64,000 bases of DNA. Origin: Microbacterium sp. MF43 (lineage in GTDB: Bacteria; Actinomycetota; Actinomycetes; Actinomycetales; Microbacteriaceae). A program made the position numbers and the translations under genes. The stretch lies in NCBI RefSeq assembly GCF_012847295.1, contig NZ_JABBDY010000002.1:744001-808000 (forward strand). Reading direction: 5' to 3'. The notes under the pieces are model-generated. The model saw only the letters and a list, made by a program, of their open reading frames with translations, was not told the origin of the DNA and ran no database searches. Below, in pieces: positions 31,757-42,200 of this stretch; positions within the stretch are counted from its first letter, which is position 1, and each line of letters opens with the position of its first letter.

Positions 31757-33175
31757 TCAGCCCGGGGTACGCTCCCCCCGGCGCGACGGTCGCAGACCCG
31801 GGAAGGTGAGAAGCGCGATGACCACGCCCGCCGCCGCGCTGCCGGCGGCGGCGAGCTGCGCAGCCTGGAGCCCCGCCTCCGCCGCGGCGACCGATCCGCC
31901 ACCCGCCTCGAGAATCGGCGCCCGGTAGGCGGCGTCGACCGCGCCGAAGACGGCGATCCCGATGGCGCCGCCGATCTGCGCGGTGGACGAGGCGAGGCCG
32001 GAGCTCACGCCGGCGTTCCGGGCGGCGATGCCGTCCGCGATGACGAGCGTGGTGGGCGTGAAGCTGAGCGCCACCCCGGCCGCGGCGATCACCAGAGCGG
32101 GAAGCACCCGCAGCCAGTAGTCATCTCCGTTGTCGACGGTGGCGAGCAGCACGTGCGCGAGCACGAGCAGCAGGAGTCCGAGGACGACGACGCGCTGCGG
32201 CCCGAGCCGGTTCAGCGCGGAGGGCAGGAGCAGCGTGCTGACCGCGAAGCCCGCGAGCGAGGTGGGGAGCATCGCCAGGCCCGCGAGGGCCGGGCCGTAC
32301 TCGAGGACCTGCTGGAGGAGGAGCGCCACGAGCACGAAGCAGGCGATGCGGGCAGCGCCGCCGAGGAGGTTCACCGCGATGCCGCCTGCCACCCGCGGGT
32401 CGCGCAGCACCGACGGAGGCAGGAGGGGATCGGCGCTTCGCCGTTCGACGAACACGAAGCCCATCAGACACGCCACGGCGAGGGCCGCCGGAGCGAGGAC
32501 CGGCATCGAGATCAGTCCGCTGTGCGGGGCCGACAGCACGGCGAACACCACGGCGAGCGCGGCGGCGGTGATGAGGCCGGCCGCTGTCGCATCGAATCGC
32601 CGAGGCGCACCGGGCTCGGCGGCAGGGACGAACACACATCCCGCGACGCCGATCGCGGCGGCGACGGCGGCGGTCACGAAGAGCACGCTCTGCCAGCCGA
32701 GTGCCGCGGTGAGCAGTCCGCCGACGGTCACCCCGACCGCTCCCCCGACGGTCGAGGCGGCCCCCCACCCGGCCATCGCTCGCGAGCGAGCGGGGCCGGT
32801 GAAGCGGGACAGGATGACCGACATCGCCGCAGGGCTGAGCATCGCCGCTCCGGCTCCTTGCAGCAGGCGGGCGGCGATCAGCTGCACGTCGCCGGTCGCG
32901 AAGCCGCCCACCAAGGAGCCGACGACGAGGACCCCGGCACCCAGGAGGAGAATGCGACGGCGTCCGAACACGTCTGCGGCGCGGCCGGAGATCAGCAGCA
33001 GCCCGCCGAAGCTGAGGAAGTAGGCGTTCAGCACCCAGGCGGTCCCGACGGGGGTGAGGTCGAGGTCGTCGGCGATCGACGGCAGTGCGACGTTCAGAAT
33101 GCTGGAATCGAGCATCACGACGAACTGCGCGGCGACCAGCGTCATTACGAGCGGCAGGGTCCGGCGGTTACGCAT
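31757..33175 (-). CDS. MFS drug-efflux-like transporter (DHA2 family)
   Basis: 472 aa from the ATG at 33175 with GGAGG 10 nt upstream. It begins MRNRRTLPLVMTLVAAQFVV; the DHA2 motif LDSSILNVALPSIADDL and the MFS loop motif GRAADVFGRRRILL follow. About 14 hydrophobic segments are readable. It exports drugs or metabolites by proton exchange across the cell membrane. Convergent with the CGNR gene (21 bp). Confidence 0.9.
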   Translation of the reverse strand: MRNRRTLPLVMTLVAAQFVVMLDSSILNVALPSIADDLDLTPVGTAWVLNAYFLSFGGLLLISGRAADVFGRRRILLLGAGVLVVGSLVGGFATGDVQLIAARLLQGAGAAMLSPAAMSVILSRFTGPARSRAMAGWGAASTVGGAVGVTVGGLLTAALGWQSVLFVTAAVAAAIGVAGCVFVPAAEPGAPRRFDATAAGLITAAALAVVFAVLSAPHSGLISMPVLAPAALAVACLMGFVFVERRSADPLLPPSVLRDPRVAGGIAVNLLGGAARIACFVLVALLLQQVLEYGPALAGLAMLPTSLAGFAVSTLLLPSALNRLGPQRVVVLGLLLLVLAHVLLATVDNGDDYWLRVLPALVIAAAGVALSFTPTTLVIADGIAARNAGVSSGLASSTAQIGGAIGIAVFGAVDAAYRAPILEAGGGSVAAAEAGLQAAQLAAAGSAAAGVVIALLTFPGLRPSRRGERTPG

Positions 33176-33366
33176 GTGCAGGCGCCTCCACTCGTGCGAG
33201 CCTAGCCCTCCACGTTCCGGTCGGCTGCGCGCGGCGGCGGGGCAGAACGCAGACGGGAGTCCGGGCACTCGCCGTCGCGAGCCGCCGCAGTAGCATCGCA
33301 CCAACACCTGGCGTGAAGCACGGCTCGCTCGCCCGTGGGCCGTGAACGAGCTCGAAGGAGAGTGCC

Positions 33367-35472
33367 GTGGCCACGAACACTGCAGGGGACATCGTCAAGG
33401 CGGTCGGCGGTGCCGGAAACATCGAAAGCCTCACCCACTGCGCGACCAGATTGAGATTCCAGCTGCGGGATGCCTCGGCGGTCAACCCCAAAGAGATCGA
33501 GGCGATCTCCGGCGTGATGGGCGCCGTCCCGCAGGCCGGGGAGAGATTCCAGGTCGTGATCGGCGGCGGCGTGCAGAACGTCTACAACGACATCATGGCG
33601 CTGCCCGAGATGAGCGACGGCGGCCGGACCGCGGCATCCGACGACATCGATGCCGTCAAGGCCCGCGAACGCGCGAAGGGAGTGCGGGGCAAGGTCGCCT
33701 GGGTCGACTCGCTGTTCGAGTTCTTGTCGGACTCGTTCCGGCCCATTCTCGGCGCGCTGCTCGGCGCCTCGTTCTTCATCACGTTCATGGCGCTCCTGGC
33801 GACGCTCGGCGTGATCCCGGACTGGAATGCACCGGGGGTGACGCTCGAGCCGTCGTGGGCCTTCGTCAACCTGATGTGGCAGTGCATCTTCATCTTCCTG
33901 CCGCTGATGGTGGCCTACAACGCGACGAAGAAGGTGGGCGCCGACCCCTGGGTGGGATTCGGCATCATGGCGGTGCTGATGCTCCCCGGCTTTCTGGCGC
34001 TCGGCGAGGGCGTCGAGCCCACGAACGTCTTCGGCGTCGACGTGACGATCGTGCCGATCTTCGGCTTCCCGCTCACGATCTTCGACTACAGCTCCCAGGT
34101 GTTCCCGCCGCTGCTGATGGCGGCCGTCATCGGCCCGCTGTACAAGCTGCTCCGCAAACTCATCACCGCGAACCTGCAGCTGATCTTCGTCCCCTTCTTC
34201 GCGATGCTCGTCATGATCCCCCTCACGGCGTTCATCATCGGGCCGATCGGCGTGTACGCGGGAGCGGCACTCGCTGAGGGCCTCAAGGCGATCAACCAGT
34301 TCTCGCCGTTCATCTTCGCGATCGTCATCCCGCTCGCCTATCCGTTCATGGTTCCGCTGGGACTGCACTGGCCGATCAACGCGGTGATGCTGCTGAACAT
34401 CCAGACCCTCGGGTACGACTTCATCCAGGGGCCGATGGGCGCATGGAACTTCGCGTGCTTCGGCGCGACGGCCGGCGTGCTGGTGCTCTCCCTGCGCCAC
34501 CGCGACACGCAGATGAAGCAGACCGCGACGGGCGCGCTCGCAGCGGGGCTCCTCGGCGGCATCTCGGAGCCCTCGCTCTACGGCATCCATCTCCGGTTCA
34601 AGCGGATCTACCCGCGCATGCTGGTGGGCTGCTTCGTCGGCGGCCTTACGATCGGCCTCGGCAGCTGGATCATGGGCCTCCCCGACGGCGTGACCACGCA
34701 GGCTTTCGTCTTCACCTCGCTGCTGACGATCCCCGCGTTCGAACCGATCGGGCTGTACGCGATCGCGATCACTCTCGCCTTCTTCACCTCGATGTTCCTG
34801 GTGATCTGGTCGAACTTCCGCACTCCGGAGCAGCAGGCCGAGTTCGAGGCGGCACGCGACGCCGCCGAGGCGGCGGCGGCCGCAGAGCACATCGCGCCCG
34901 CGACCATCGAGGCCGCCGAGGCGCGCACCATCGATGCATCGGATGCCGCGCCCGCCGCCGCCGCGGTCGCGACGGCCACCACCGTGCTCGAGCGCACTCC
35001 CATCGACGTGCTCGCACCGATCGCCGGGAAGGTCGTTCCGCTGTCCGACGTGCCCGACCCCGTCTTCGGGGGTGGAGTAATGGGGCCCGGGGCGGCGATC
35101 GAGCCGTCCGGCGACACCGTGTACGCGCCCGGCGCGGGGGTCGTGGCCGCCGTGCAGCCGACCGGGCATGCGCTCGGCATCGTGCTCGATGGAGGACTGG
35201 AGCTGCTCATCCACATCGGGATCGACACGGTGAACCTCAAGGGCGAGGGATTCGACGTCAAGGTGGCGAATGGGGACCGGGTCGAAGCCGGCGCCCCGTT
35301 GATCACCTTCGACCGGGAAGTGATCGAGCGAGCCGGGTATCCCCTGGTGACCCCCGTCGTCGTTCTCAACGCCGATGATTTCGGCGAGGTCTCGATCGTC
35401 TCTGCGGGCGACACGCGTCCCGGGACTCCGCTCCTGCGCGTGGAACCGCGCAACACTGCGTCCGCGCCATGA
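33367..35472 (+). CDS. PTS sugar permease, fused EIIBCA (beta-glucoside/sucrose/trehalose type)
   Basis: 701 aa from a GTG at 33367 with AAGGAG upstream. Domain order IIB-IIC-IIA: the phosphocysteine is Cys25 in THCATRLRF; the IIC membrane domain spans ~115-480 with GLHWPINAVM and GGISEPSLYGIHLR; an alanine-rich linker (~500-545) leads to IIA with His616 in LLIHIGIDTVNLKG. It phosphorylates a beta-glucoside-like sugar during uptake. No BglG antiterminator, ribonucleic antiterminator site or phospho-glucosidase gene is adjacent, so regulation is likely distant. Confidence 0.92.
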   Translation: MATNTAGDIVKAVGGAGNIESLTHCATRLRFQLRDASAVNPKEIEAISGVMGAVPQAGERFQVVIGGGVQNVYNDIMALPEMSDGGRTAASDDIDAVKARERAKGVRGKVAWVDSLFEFLSDSFRPILGALLGASFFITFMALLATLGVIPDWNAPGVTLEPSWAFVNLMWQCIFIFLPLMVAYNATKKVGADPWVGFGIMAVLMLPGFLALGEGVEPTNVFGVDVTIVPIFGFPLTIFDYSSQVFPPLLMAAVIGPLYKLLRKLITANLQLIFVPFFAMLVMIPLTAFIIGPIGVYAGAALAEGLKAINQFSPFIFAIVIPLAYPFMVPLGLHWPINAVMLLNIQTLGYDFIQGPMGAWNFACFGATAGVLVLSLRHRDTQMKQTATGALAAGLLGGISEPSLYGIHLRFKRIYPRMLVGCFVGGLTIGLGSWIMGLPDGVTTQAFVFTSLLTIPAFEPIGLYAIAITLAFFTSMFLVIWSNFRTPEQQAEFEAARDAAEAAAAAEHIAPATIEAAEARTIDASDAAPAAAAVATATTVLERTPIDVLAPIAGKVVPLSDVPDPVFGGGVMGPGAAIEPSGDTVYAPGAGVVAAVQPTGHALGIVLDGGLELLIHIGIDTVNLKGEGFDVKVANGDRVEAGAPLITFDREVIERAGYPLVTPVVVLNADDFGEVSIVSAGDTRPGTPLLRVEPRNTASAP

Positions 35473-35493
35473 GCCCCGTCGGCTGAGCTCGGT

Positions 35494-36333
35494 CTACGTG
35501 CTCGAGAGGTCCGCGGCGACATCCGGAACGTACCGGAACTCGTCCCTGGGAGGACGTTCGTAGTCGCCGGCCTCGGGGCGATCCGGAATCGAGACCTTCT
35601 CGGGCTGGAGTCGTTTGTAGGGGACGCTGTCGAGCAGATGGCTGATCACGTTGAGGCGCGCCGCGCGCTTGTCGTCGCTCTCGATGGTCCACCACGGCGA
35701 CTCGGGCGTGTCCGTCGCGGCGAACATGTCGTCCTTGGCGCGGGAGTAGTCCTCCCAGCGGAGGATCGACTCGAGGTCCATCGGTGACAGCTTCCACCGG
35801 CGGAGGGGGTCGTCGAGCCGCGACGCGAAACGCGCCTGCTGCTCCTCGTCCGACACCGAGAACCAGTACTTGATGAGGATGATCCCGTCCTCGATGAGCA
35901 GGTTCTCCACGACCGGGGCCTGAGCGAGGAAACGCTGGTACTCCTCTTCGGTGGCGTACTCCATCACGCGTTCCACGCCCGCCCGGTTGTACCAGGAGCG
36001 GTCCATCAGGACGATCTCGCCCGACGTCGGCAGCCGCTCGATGTAGCGCTGGAAGTACCACTGCCCGCGCTCCTTCTTGGAGGGCTTCGGCAGGGCGACC
36101 ACCCGGGCGTGCCGCGGGTTCAGATACTGCATGACGCGCTTGATCGCGCCGCCCTTTCCGGCGGCGTCACGTCCTTCGAAGATGACCAGCACGCGCGCCT
36201 CGTGGGCGATGAGCCAGTGCTGCATGTCGACGAGTTCGGACTGCAGCCGGCGCAGCTCCGCCTGATAGACGCTCTTCTTCACTCGGGCGCCGGACGCGCC
36301 GGCGCTCTTGGTCTTCTTGCTCTTCTTGCCCAT
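35494..36333 (-). CDS. ppk2: Polyphosphate kinase 2
   Basis: 279 aa, ATG at 36333. Walker A is GRDAAGKG (~54-61), the lid and Walker B region is IVLMDRSWYNRAGVERVM with Asp111, and KYWFSVSDEEQQ follows. This is the PPK2 single-domain form. It transfers phosphate between polyphosphate and GDP/ADP (or AMP for some classes) in the cytoplasm; the lysine-rich N-terminus (MGKKSKKTKS) is common. The nucleotide class cannot be fixed from the motifs alone. Confidence 0.92.
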   Translation of the reverse strand: MGKKSKKTKSAGASGARVKKSVYQAELRRLQSELVDMQHWLIAHEARVLVIFEGRDAAGKGGAIKRVMQYLNPRHARVVALPKPSKKERGQWYFQRYIERLPTSGEIVLMDRSWYNRAGVERVMEYATEEEYQRFLAQAPVVENLLIEDGIILIKYWFSVSDEEQQARFASRLDDPLRRWKLSPMDLESILRWEDYSRAKDDMFAATDTPESPWWTIESDDKRAARLNVISHLLDSVPYKRLQPEKVSIPDRPEAGDYERPPRDEFRYVPDVAADLSST

Positions 36334-36696
36334 CAGAGCGTCGGTTCCTGCATCGAAGTGTGGTCGCTCATGCTCGCCGCCGATTCCCGGGGCGCCTGCC
36401 CCACTGGCAAACCTAGGCACCGAGCCATGCACGGGGGCCGGGGTTGACAATCGGACGGGCTGCTGGGCGGGGGTGGCCCCCGCCATCGGGCGCCCCGACG
36501 AGATCGAGAGTCGAAGCCGATCGCCGGCGTTTCGTTCACATTACGAACCGGACCGCCCGCATCGCCCCGAGCGCCTATGGTCTCAGTCGAGCAGTCGTGC
36601 ACGGTGAGCGGGCTGCCCGCCCCCTCCGACGAGGGTCTGCGGGTCCGTCGGCCGAAGGGGCCGAGCCCTCGAGACAGCAAAGGATGACGAGACCGA
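36334..36696. promoter_or_regulatory. 363-bp spacer with hairpin and promoter-like elements before panD
   Basis: GGCGGGGG-TGG-CCCCCGCC (36466-36484) is a perfect 8-bp stem not next to any stop codon. TTCGTTCACATTACGAA (36531-36547) is an inverted repeat (TTCGT/ACGAA), and TATGGT at 36576-36581 is a plausible -10 box, giving a panD leader of ~110 nt. A TTGACA at 36444 has no matching -10. No protein is supported. Confidence 0.5.
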
Positions 36697-37032
36697 ATGC
36701 GTCGACGACTTCTGAAGTCCAAGATCCACCGGGCGACCGTGACAGCGTGCGACCTCAACTACGAGGGGTCGATCACGATCGACATCGATCTGCTCGAGCG
36801 AGCCGACATCCTCGAGTTCGAGCAGGTGCAGGTCGTCGACATCAACAACGGAGCGCGGTTCGAGACCTACGCGATCGCAGGCGAGCGCGGTTCGATGGCG
36901 ATCCAGGTGAACGGCGCCGCAGCGCGCCTGGTGCAACCGGACGACCTGATCATCGTGATGTCTTTCGCCGACTTCGAGCCCGACGAACTCGCGGACCACA
37001 CACCGGTGGTCATCGATCTCTCTCCACACTGA
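36697..37032 (+). CDS. panD: Aspartate 1-decarboxylase proenzyme
   Basis: 111 aa. The start [16 protein letters not shown] matches the normal PanD N-terminus, which fixes the ATG at 36697 despite a distant AAAGGA. The self-processing site is Gly24-Ser25 in NYEGSITID, where cleavage makes the pyruvoyl group; Tyr22 and the [11 protein letters not shown] block are conserved. It converts aspartate to beta-alanine for pantothenate and CoA. Stands alone; the other pantothenate genes are not in the window. Confidence 0.95.
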   Translation: MRRRLLKSKIHRATVTACDLNYEGSITIDIDLLERADILEFEQVQVVDINNGARFETYAIAGERGSMAIQVNGAAARLVQPDDLIIVMSFADFEPDELADHTPVVIDLSPH

Positions 37033-37094
37033 CTGTTCGACGGGCGAGGTGGCGCCGGGAGGGCAGGAACAGCCGTTATCGGGGCCTCAATGTG

Positions 37095-37115
37095 GCGGAG
37101 ACGGAGGGATTTGAA
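37095..37115 (-). repeat. Left border: 3' end fragment of tRNA-Ser (candidate attachment site)
   Basis: Read on the minus strand it is the T-arm and acceptor 3' end of a tRNA-Ser (TTCAAATCCCTCC followed by GTCTCCGC). The sequence beyond (towards 37120) does not continue as a tRNA, so the gene is not complete. The identical 21 bp recurs at 45607-45627 in the same orientation, bracketing the Abi/Wadjet genes. Confidence 0.75.
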
Positions 37116-37243
37116 ATCGCGCCGATGGCAAACCAACCCAGCCGAAACCTCATGATTCCGGGGGTTCTGACGTCGTGGATGTCCTCCTCGATCAGGTCAG
37201 CCGGGTTCGATTCGTGGCAGAAACGTGGCGGCGTTGGAGCCGC

Positions 37244-37927
37244 TCAGCGATGGCTCGCCGGGTTCGACTCGATGACGGGAAGCAGCCGCTCGATCTGCAC
37301 GAAGAACCGGGCAGCGTCGGGACCGATCGCGTGACAGACGCTGCGCATGTCCCGCCGTACCCTCCGGAGGTCATATCCATGCAGCGGCTCGAGGTGGGCC
37401 ACCCGGTTGCGGAGTCCGTGCACGTTCGCGACTCGGCTCACGACGCTCTCGGCTGACCAGTCACCCGGCCACGCGGGGAACGCGTTCTTGATGGCCACCG
37501 TCCACAGCTTCTGTTTCGACTTGTTCGCTTTCGACGGAAGGATGTATCGCCATGCTCCCAGCGACATCTGTGCGAGCACATCATCGTGACCCACCGGTCG
37601 GCCGTGCTCGGCGGCGATCCACCGAGCCCGCGTCGCAGCCTTCGAAAGCTCGGTCTGGTTCAGAGCACGCAGGAGGTACGGATGCGGCCGCAGCAGCCAG
37701 TCCGGGGTGCCGGCCATGCTCTGGTTCCAGGTGCGCAGCTCACGATCAATGGCGTTGCGCAGGATGAGCTCGAAGACATGGATCGCTTCCATAGCCGCAC
37801 CCGCAGCGCGCACGTTCCACTCGAACAGCTCATGCGCGCGCGAAAGATCACCGCCGGTATCGAAGAGAAGCCGCTGCAACCGTGGGTCGCCGATGAATCG
37901 GGAACTCACAGGCTCGAGCGGCGACAC
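37244..37927 (-). CDS. Abi-family protein (AbiD/AbiF-like, HEPN RNase fold)
   Basis: 227 aa from a GTG at 37927 with a weak ribosome site. The Abi_2-type pattern is visible: DPRLQRLLFDTG, WNVRAAGAAMEAIHVFELILRNAIDRE (in two blocks) and GAWRYILPSKANKSK. The C-terminal GLRNRVAHLEPLHGYDL contains the R-x4-6-H motif of HEPN nucleases (RNRVAH). Such proteins abort phage infection by cutting RNA, often alone. Its place inside the tRNA-flanked island next to Wadjet supports a defence role; phage specificity is unknown. Confidence 0.82.
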   Translation of the reverse strand: MSPLEPVSSRFIGDPRLQRLLFDTGGDLSRAHELFEWNVRAAGAAMEAIHVFELILRNAIDRELRTWNQSMAGTPDWLLRPHPYLLRALNQTELSKAATRARWIAAEHGRPVGHDDVLAQMSLGAWRYILPSKANKSKQKLWTVAIKNAFPAWPGDWSAESVVSRVANVHGLRNRVAHLEPLHGYDLRRVRRDMRSVCHAIGPDAARFFVQIERLLPVIESNPASHR

Positions 37928-37983
37928 ACAGGCTAGACTAGACGTACAAACACCGGACGCTCGGCGGATCGGTGCTTACTCAT

Positions 37984-38013
37984 AAGGGGCCCGGTGCAAG
38001 CCGAGGCCCCTTA
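37984..38013 (-). terminator. Terminator of the jet operon
   Basis: AAGGGGCC and GGCCCCTT arms round an ~13-nt loop, followed on the minus strand by an A/T stretch. It lies ~80 bp beyond the jetD stop and upstream of the Abi-family gene. Confidence 0.65.
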
Positions 38014-38090
38014 TTCTTTCCCCGCCTGGAATCTCTCGCCGCACGCTCCGAGGACGACGACATCACCCGTGCGGGCACGGATCTGGCGAA

Positions 38091-39212
38091 TCAGGACACC
38101 CCGAGCCGCGCGAGCGCGTAGCTCCACGGGATGCGCTCTTGCTCGAGGCGAATGTTGCCCTCGGCGCTCAACGACTGGAGCGTTGCGCGTTCGCCAGGCG
38201 TGAGCAGTTCCAGCACGCCGACGTTCGGGTCTGGATCGACCCCCCAGAGGTCGCGGTGGTCAAACAACGCTTCGGAATCCATCAACACCGAGGTTGCCTC
38301 TACTCCCCTGGCTCGAAGGTGGTTGAGGATGGCGAATCCATGGGAGTCGAGGTCGCCCCAATAAGTGACTGTCTGCGCCCATGGGAGGCGTGCGACGAGA
38401 TCGACGCGGTGGCCTCCGCCGTGCACCGCGACTGCTCCGGACACATCCGGCATCGCGAGCACCGTCGCGAGGTTCTCGAAGACGAAGACTCGGTCGGGAC
38501 GGATCGGACTCGCCGCGAGGTCGTCGACGGGCGCGGAGACATCAGTGAGTCCCCGGAATGAGAGCAGAGTATCGAGTACCCGGACCCGCACGAGCGGCGA
38601 CAGCTCGCGAAGACCCAGCCCGGATGCCCTGGTTGTCGCTCGATGCAAGGCTTCGACCAGCCCACGGCGGGACTCGATCCACTTGGTGTGGATGCCGCGG
38701 ATCGGCAGTTCCCGGATGAGACGGTCCGATGCGGGGTTCTCCCGCAGCCAGGTCAATACATCGATGAGCCTGTCGAAGTCTTCGCCCTCGAGGTCGGCGA
38801 TCGCGCTCGCGTGGGAGCGGAGCACACCGTCGGCATCTTGGCCGGCGAGACTCCGCAGCACGTCGAGTCGTTCGACAAGCAGTCGCCAGGGTTCTGCTTC
38901 GCCGGCGACGCGTGCAATCGCATCCGGACCACGCAGGACCGCGCGTTCGGGAACCTCCTGCGATCCGACGCGTGACCAGTTGCGCACAGCCCACGCGAGC
39001 TCGATCCCTGAGTCTTCGCTCACGCCGCGCCAGGAGTCGACCCACGCTCGAACACGTTCAAGGTCGGCGAGGGCCTCCCGCTCCGTGGGTGGATGCAGCG
39101 GAACGTCGAGCACGATAGCTGTCTGCTGCTCGGCCGCCCACATGCGCGCACCACGCTCGTAGAGCTTCCTGGCTCGCGCGCGCAGATCGGCCGGAGTGAC
39201 AGGCGTGTTCAC
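38091..39212 (-). CDS. jetD: JetD, Wadjet nuclease subunit (DUF3322-DUF2220, Toprim-like)
   Basis: 373 aa from a GTG at 39212 overlapping the jetC stop (GTGA). The N-terminal DUF3322 part (~1-190) includes IRGIHTKWIESRRGLV. The C-terminal DUF2220 Toprim-like part has the acidic residues Glu246 (FVFENLATVLAMP) and Asp287/Asp289 (YWGDLDSHGFAIL), expected to bind metal. Family knowledge: JetD is the topoisomerase-VI-like nuclease that cuts closed circular plasmid DNA after the SMC complex extrudes it. Last gene of the jetABCD operon. Confidence 0.94.
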   Translation of the reverse strand: MNTPVTPADLRARARKLYERGARMWAAEQQTAIVLDVPLHPPTEREALADLERVRAWVDSWRGVSEDSGIELAWAVRNWSRVGSQEVPERAVLRGPDAIARVAGEAEPWRLLVERLDVLRSLAGQDADGVLRSHASAIADLEGEDFDRLIDVLTWLRENPASDRLIRELPIRGIHTKWIESRRGLVEALHRATTRASGLGLRELSPLVRVRVLDTLLSFRGLTDVSAPVDDLAASPIRPDRVFVFENLATVLAMPDVSGAVAVHGGGHRVDLVARLPWAQTVTYWGDLDSHGFAILNHLRARGVEATSVLMDSEALFDHRDLWGVDPDPNVGVLELLTPGERATLQSLSAEGNIRLEQERIPWSYALARLGVS

Positions 39213-42200
39213 GCGTGCGACTCCGCGGGCGGCGCGGCGGTGATCTGCGGCTGATCGATGGAGAAGACCACATTCGCCAGTCGAGATGAGTCGCGGTCGG
39301 GGTTCGATACCGACGTGATCGCCCCCACATAGGGCTCGAGGGTCTGCAGCAGCTTCTGGGGTGTCGCGAGGATCATGTGGAACCCGAACTCGCGAAACAC
39401 ATCCATGGCGTTGCGGGTGTACCTGCTGTCGGCCTTGTCGAATGCCTCGTCGAGGACGATCGACCCGAACCGCGGCACGGCGTCTTCTTCCTCGGTGAGT
39501 TGATACCTCAGGGCGGCGGCGAGGCAGAAGATGACGAGCTTCTGCCTCTGCCCACCCGACAAGCCCTCGGCGGAGTCGTAGACGCGCAGGACCCGGCCCG
39601 TGACGTCCTTCTCGCGCGCAAGGAAGCCCACATGGAGCCGAGTGTCGAGCACGCGGTTACGCCAGTCGATGTCGATGCGGTCCTTCGAGCCGAGCCGGCC
39701 GATGACGCGCTGCAGCACGGCGAAGCGCTGCTCTGCGCCGGTAGCCGACTCGTCCGCCCAGTTGCCCTCGACGATGCGACGCAAGTCGGTGAAGAAGTCG
39801 TCGACCTCGGGGGTGCGGGTCGTCTTCACATCGATCTCGAGGAAGCGGTCCGCTCCCTCGAACGGGGACCGCCCGAGCGAGGCATTGACGGGAAGGATGC
39901 GTTCCCGGATCAGTCCCGGCGCATCACGCAAGTCGCTGAGCAGGTGGGCGACGACGTCCTGTGACCGCTCCCGCAGAAGCTTTTGAAACTCGGTCTCCTT
40001 CTCCGGCAGGCCGCGAGCGAGGATGCCCTCCCGAAGTTCCCGGTAACCGTAGCGATCGCCGATCTCACCAGTCAGTTCAGCGGATGCCGCGGGCCAGCCG
40101 AGCCGGAACTCCGCTGCGCGACCGGCGAAGCGGGCTTCCGCGTCCGCCGCGCGTCCGGCCGCCGCATCCTTCTCCCTTGAGAGCGCTGACTGCACTTTGC
40201 GCGCGACCTCATCGACCGTTTCCAAGGTCACCGAGCGTCTCTCCGTGCGGAACCGTACCTCGAGCGCGTCGGCGATTGGCTCGTCGACCGGGGCATGGGG
40301 TGCAGCCTCGAGTTCGGCAATCTGTGCCGCGATACTGTGCACGTGATTTCGGTCGACGGCGTCTTGGCCAAGTGCACGTGCGTGATGTTCGTTGGCGTCA
40401 CCTAACCGCTGAGTCGCCCGCTCCGCTGCATCCTGCGCATCGCGCAGAGTCCCGGACTCGCTGGTCAGGTCCCGGAGTTCGTCGAGGCGGGCGGTCGTCA
40501 CCGCGGCCGCGGACATCACGTCCACTCGGTCCCAAGTGAACGTCGAGACTCGTGTGAAGACGTCGCGACGCGTTACAGCATCCTGGCGAGCGGCGTCAGC
40601 GTCGGCATCCCGCGCGGCAGTCTTCTCCACCGCCGCCACCGCTTCGCGACGTCGCTCCAGGAGCGCCTCGAGCCGCGCGTCGGTATCGCCGCCCAGTACC
40701 CACCGGGTGGCGTCACCGACGCCGTGACGGTCGTCCTTCTCGTACCTGCGCGAGTTGCGCTTGACGAGGCCGCCGATCGTGACGCCACGTTCGACATCGT
40801 CGAGCTCGTCGGGATGCGAGACGCAGGCGTAATCGAACTCAGTGGCAAGGCGCTTGCGAACGTAGGCCGCGAAGGGCCCGTCGCTCACGGTGAGGCGATG
40901 GACGAGCGACCGGCCATCTTTGGGGCGACGCGGCTCGTCGACCGAGTGCGGGACCGCTTCGATGACGAGCCGGACGCCGAGTGTCCTCGATTCCGCCGCG
41001 CGACGTGCCGCGGCAAGGTGCTCATCGCGCACGAGAAGCGTCGTCGCGAGCGGAGCCAGCACTCGCTCAGCGGCACCGCGCCAGGCGGAATGGTGCTCGG
41101 CGACCGAGGTCAGCTCGCCGGCAAAGGGAAGCGCCGAGTCGGGCACGCCGATAGCCTCCGCGAGGAATCGCCGGGCGCTCAAGAGCTTCTCGTCGAGGTT
41201 GCTCCGATGATCTCTCAGTGACTGAATCTGCCTCGTAACCTCATCGAGTGCCTTGCGCGCCCGACTGGCAGCATCACGCACCTCGAAAGACGCAGCGGGG
41301 ATGTCGCGCTCCGCTTCCGTAACGGCGGCGGCGAGCAGCTCCGCGAACTGCGCAGCATCCTCGGGCATCGGCGCACCGATGCGGGTCAGCTCGGCGGCGA
41401 GCTGCGCTCGATACTGACCAATGGCGTCCTCATCGCGCTGCGCACGGTCGATCCGCTCCTGCAGCAACTCGACTCGGGCGCCACCCTCGTCCCGAACCCG
41501 CGCGCGCGCGGTCTCCAACGCTTCGGCCGCCAACTGCTGTTCACGCTTGGCGGCGCTCAGCTCGCTTTCCGCGCGCGCCAGCGCGGCTCTTGCAGGGCCC
41601 GCAGCATCCTTCGCGAGCCGGAGCTTGAGGGTCGCAGTGAAGGGCTCGACCGCATCGTGCAGGTCCGAGAGAGCCGCAGTCTCAGCGACCGCGAGGTCGA
41701 ACGCCGTGATCGCCTCGTCAACCTTGCGGAGCGCATCGGCCTGCTTGCGCAGATCGACCACGTGCTTGTGCGCCGCGTCGAGCTCGGAGAACTGCTCGAC
41801 CGCGGTGTCGGCGCGTGAGAAGGTTCCCGGCTGATCAAGCATGAACCCGCGGAAGAGCGCGTCGAGCGTGCCCAGGTTCTTCGCCGACTGCGTCTTGTGA
41901 AGGAGCTGCAGCGTCGCGTCCCCACGGAAGCCGAACTGCCGGATGACGCGCTCATGAAAGCGGCCATGCCGGCCGCCCGTCGTGATCAGCGCATCAGGGA
42001 AGGCCTTCGACATGCGGCGCGCATCGATACCGCTCTCGACGTGCGACTTCACGTCGAGAAGCTCGACATCGCCGCGGCAGAAGATTCGCGCGTCTTTCAA
42101 TGCCGTCGGCTCGGTCCGGGTGCCGGGTGCGTGGAAGACACGCATGAGGACGACGGGTTCGTCGCGGAGGTTCTCGTACCGCAGCAGGATGCCGCTCCAG

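Noticed and set aside
33176-33366. BglG-type antiterminator target before the PTS gene
   Set aside because: No RAT-like sequence or overlapping terminator could be found, and no antiterminator gene is adjacent.
33202-35214. 670-aa minus-strand open frame
   Set aside because: Antisense shadow of the PTS gene, rich in Arg, Glu, His and Asp with no fold pattern.
37095-37115. Complete tRNA-Ser gene
   Set aside because: Only the T-arm and acceptor 3' end are present; D-arm, anticodon arm and 5' acceptor cannot be found at either border repeat.
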